DNA of 64,000 bases from Flavobacterium inviolabile (GTDB taxonomy: Bacteria > Bacteroidota > Bacteroidia > Flavobacteriales > Flavobacteriaceae): positions 2,046,001 through 2,110,000 of the forward strand of contig NZ_CP058278.1 in NCBI RefSeq assembly GCF_013389455.1, read 5' to 3'. The notes under the pieces were generated by a model. The model did no database searches, was not told the DNA's origin, and saw only the letters and a program-made list of their open reading frames with translations. Positions within the stretch are counted from its first letter, which is position 1, and every line of letters starts with the position of its first letter. Below, piece after piece: positions 63,659-64,000 of the stretch. Made by a program: the position numbers and the translations under genes.

Positions 63659-63666
63659 TACGTTTG
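63659..63666 (+). promoter_or_regulatory. -7 element of the GNAT gene
   Basis: TACGTTTG (TAnnTTTG) 30 bp before the GNAT ATG. It lies back to back with the MocR element, so one bound regulator could affect both. Confidence 0.5.
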
Positions 63667-63695
63667 CACTATCATTTTAAAAATAGTTACAAGCA

Positions 63696-64000
63696 ATGCA
63701 TTACAACATCAAAAAAGCCAGTCTGGAAGACCTGGAAGCGTCAGCCGGATTATTCAATCTTTACCGTATTTTTTACCGCCAGGAATCAGATGTCGAAAAA
63801 GGGAAAGCATTCCTGAAAGAACGATTCTTAAACAGCGAATCGGATATTTTCTTAGCAATTGCCGATGGCAGGGCAGTGGGCTTTGTGCAGTTATACAAAT
63901 TGTTTCATTATACCAAACTGCAAAAACAGTGGTTGTTAAGTGATTTGTTTGTCCATCCGGACTATAGAGGAAAGGGCATATCGGTGGCATTAATAGACCG
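63696..64000 (+). CDS. GNAT-family N-acetyltransferase (partial, runs off the window)
   Basis: 101 codons from ATG 63696, MHYNIKKASLEDLEASAGLFNLYRIFYRQ, then ESDIFLAIADGRAVGFVQLYKLFHYTKLQKQWLLSDLFVHPDYRGKGISVALIDR. The VHPDYRGKGI segment is the acetyl-CoA pyrophosphate loop (R/QxxGxG/A) of GNAT enzymes. The C-terminal part lies past the right edge. Divergent from the MocR regulator, which likely controls it. Confidence 0.88.
   Translation, partial: MHYNIKKASLEDLEASAGLFNLYRIFYRQESDVEKGKAFLKERFLNSESDIFLAIADGRAVGFVQLYKLFHYTKLQKQWLLSDLFVHPDYRGKGISVALID

Overview
The window looks like a chromosomal segment of a Flavobacteriaceae bacterium (Flavobacterium or a near relative). The reasons are Bacteroidota-type promoter elements (TTTG plus TAnnTTTG before the tRNA-Ser gene; TAnnTTTG alone at three other genes), an AT-rich base composition, a DUF3667 protein and a type VI-B CRISPR repeat of flavobacterial type. 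The ends (about 1-20 kb and 60-64 kb) are tidy, higher-GC chromosomal DNA; 20-59 kb is visibly more AT-rich, full of repeats, gene remnants and defence or conflict genes.

Layout. 1-4 kb: GntR/FadR regulator with two matching operators, a Na+/H+ antiporter and two envelope or membrane proteins. 4-19 kb: a redox and electrophile-response neighbourhood with SDRs, an FAD monooxygenase, aldo-keto reductase, quinone reductase, ABM protein, cyclase, hydrolase and methyltransferase, interleaved with AraC, HxlR, LysR and LuxR-type regulators. 19.9 kb: tRNA-Ser(UGA), the apparent insertion point of a nested genomic island. 20.0-36.4 kb: a segment bounded by about 210-bp direct repeats next to the tRNA. 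It holds a stand-alone Cas13b (type VI-B) with a 10-repeat CRISPR array, an R-M operon (Xre regulator, fused nuclease-methylase, specificity subunit, a HEPN-motif protein and a DUF262 protein), decayed genes, a zinc-rich HNH-like protein and a membrane protein.

36.5-44.4 kb: a Septu-like HNH/ATPase pair whose ATPase is frameshifted at an A8 run, a sulfatase with a beta-rich partner, and three small secreted or hypothetical genes separated by cassette-like spacers. 44.6-47.3 kb: a MITE-like element, a tRNA-derived att remnant, then two genes (a PD-(D/E)xK protein and a HEPN-motif protein) each flanked by complementary attC-like ends, as in integron cassettes without an integrase. 47.6-49.3 kb: Crp-type regulator, MBL-fold hydrolase, Crp remnant. 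49.5-55.1 kb: AAA+ ATPase of contractile-injection type, a 973-aa effector ending in a WHH nuclease toxin, and two SUKH immunity proteins separated by a second copy of the MITE. 55.5-58.4 kb: an intact second Septu-like ATPase/HNH pair and a 5'-nucleotidase. 58.8-64 kb: membrane protein, two PAP2 phosphatases, a MocR/PdxR-type regulator and a divergent partial GNAT acetyltransferase.

The middle 39 kb reads as a defence island assembled by repeated insertion at tRNA-Ser and reshuffled by short repeats. No integrase, transposase or Cas1/Cas2 gene is visible. The most interesting candidates are the R-M fusion frameshift at a T8 run, the two HEPN-motif proteins of unknown function, and the integrase-less attC-like cassettes.
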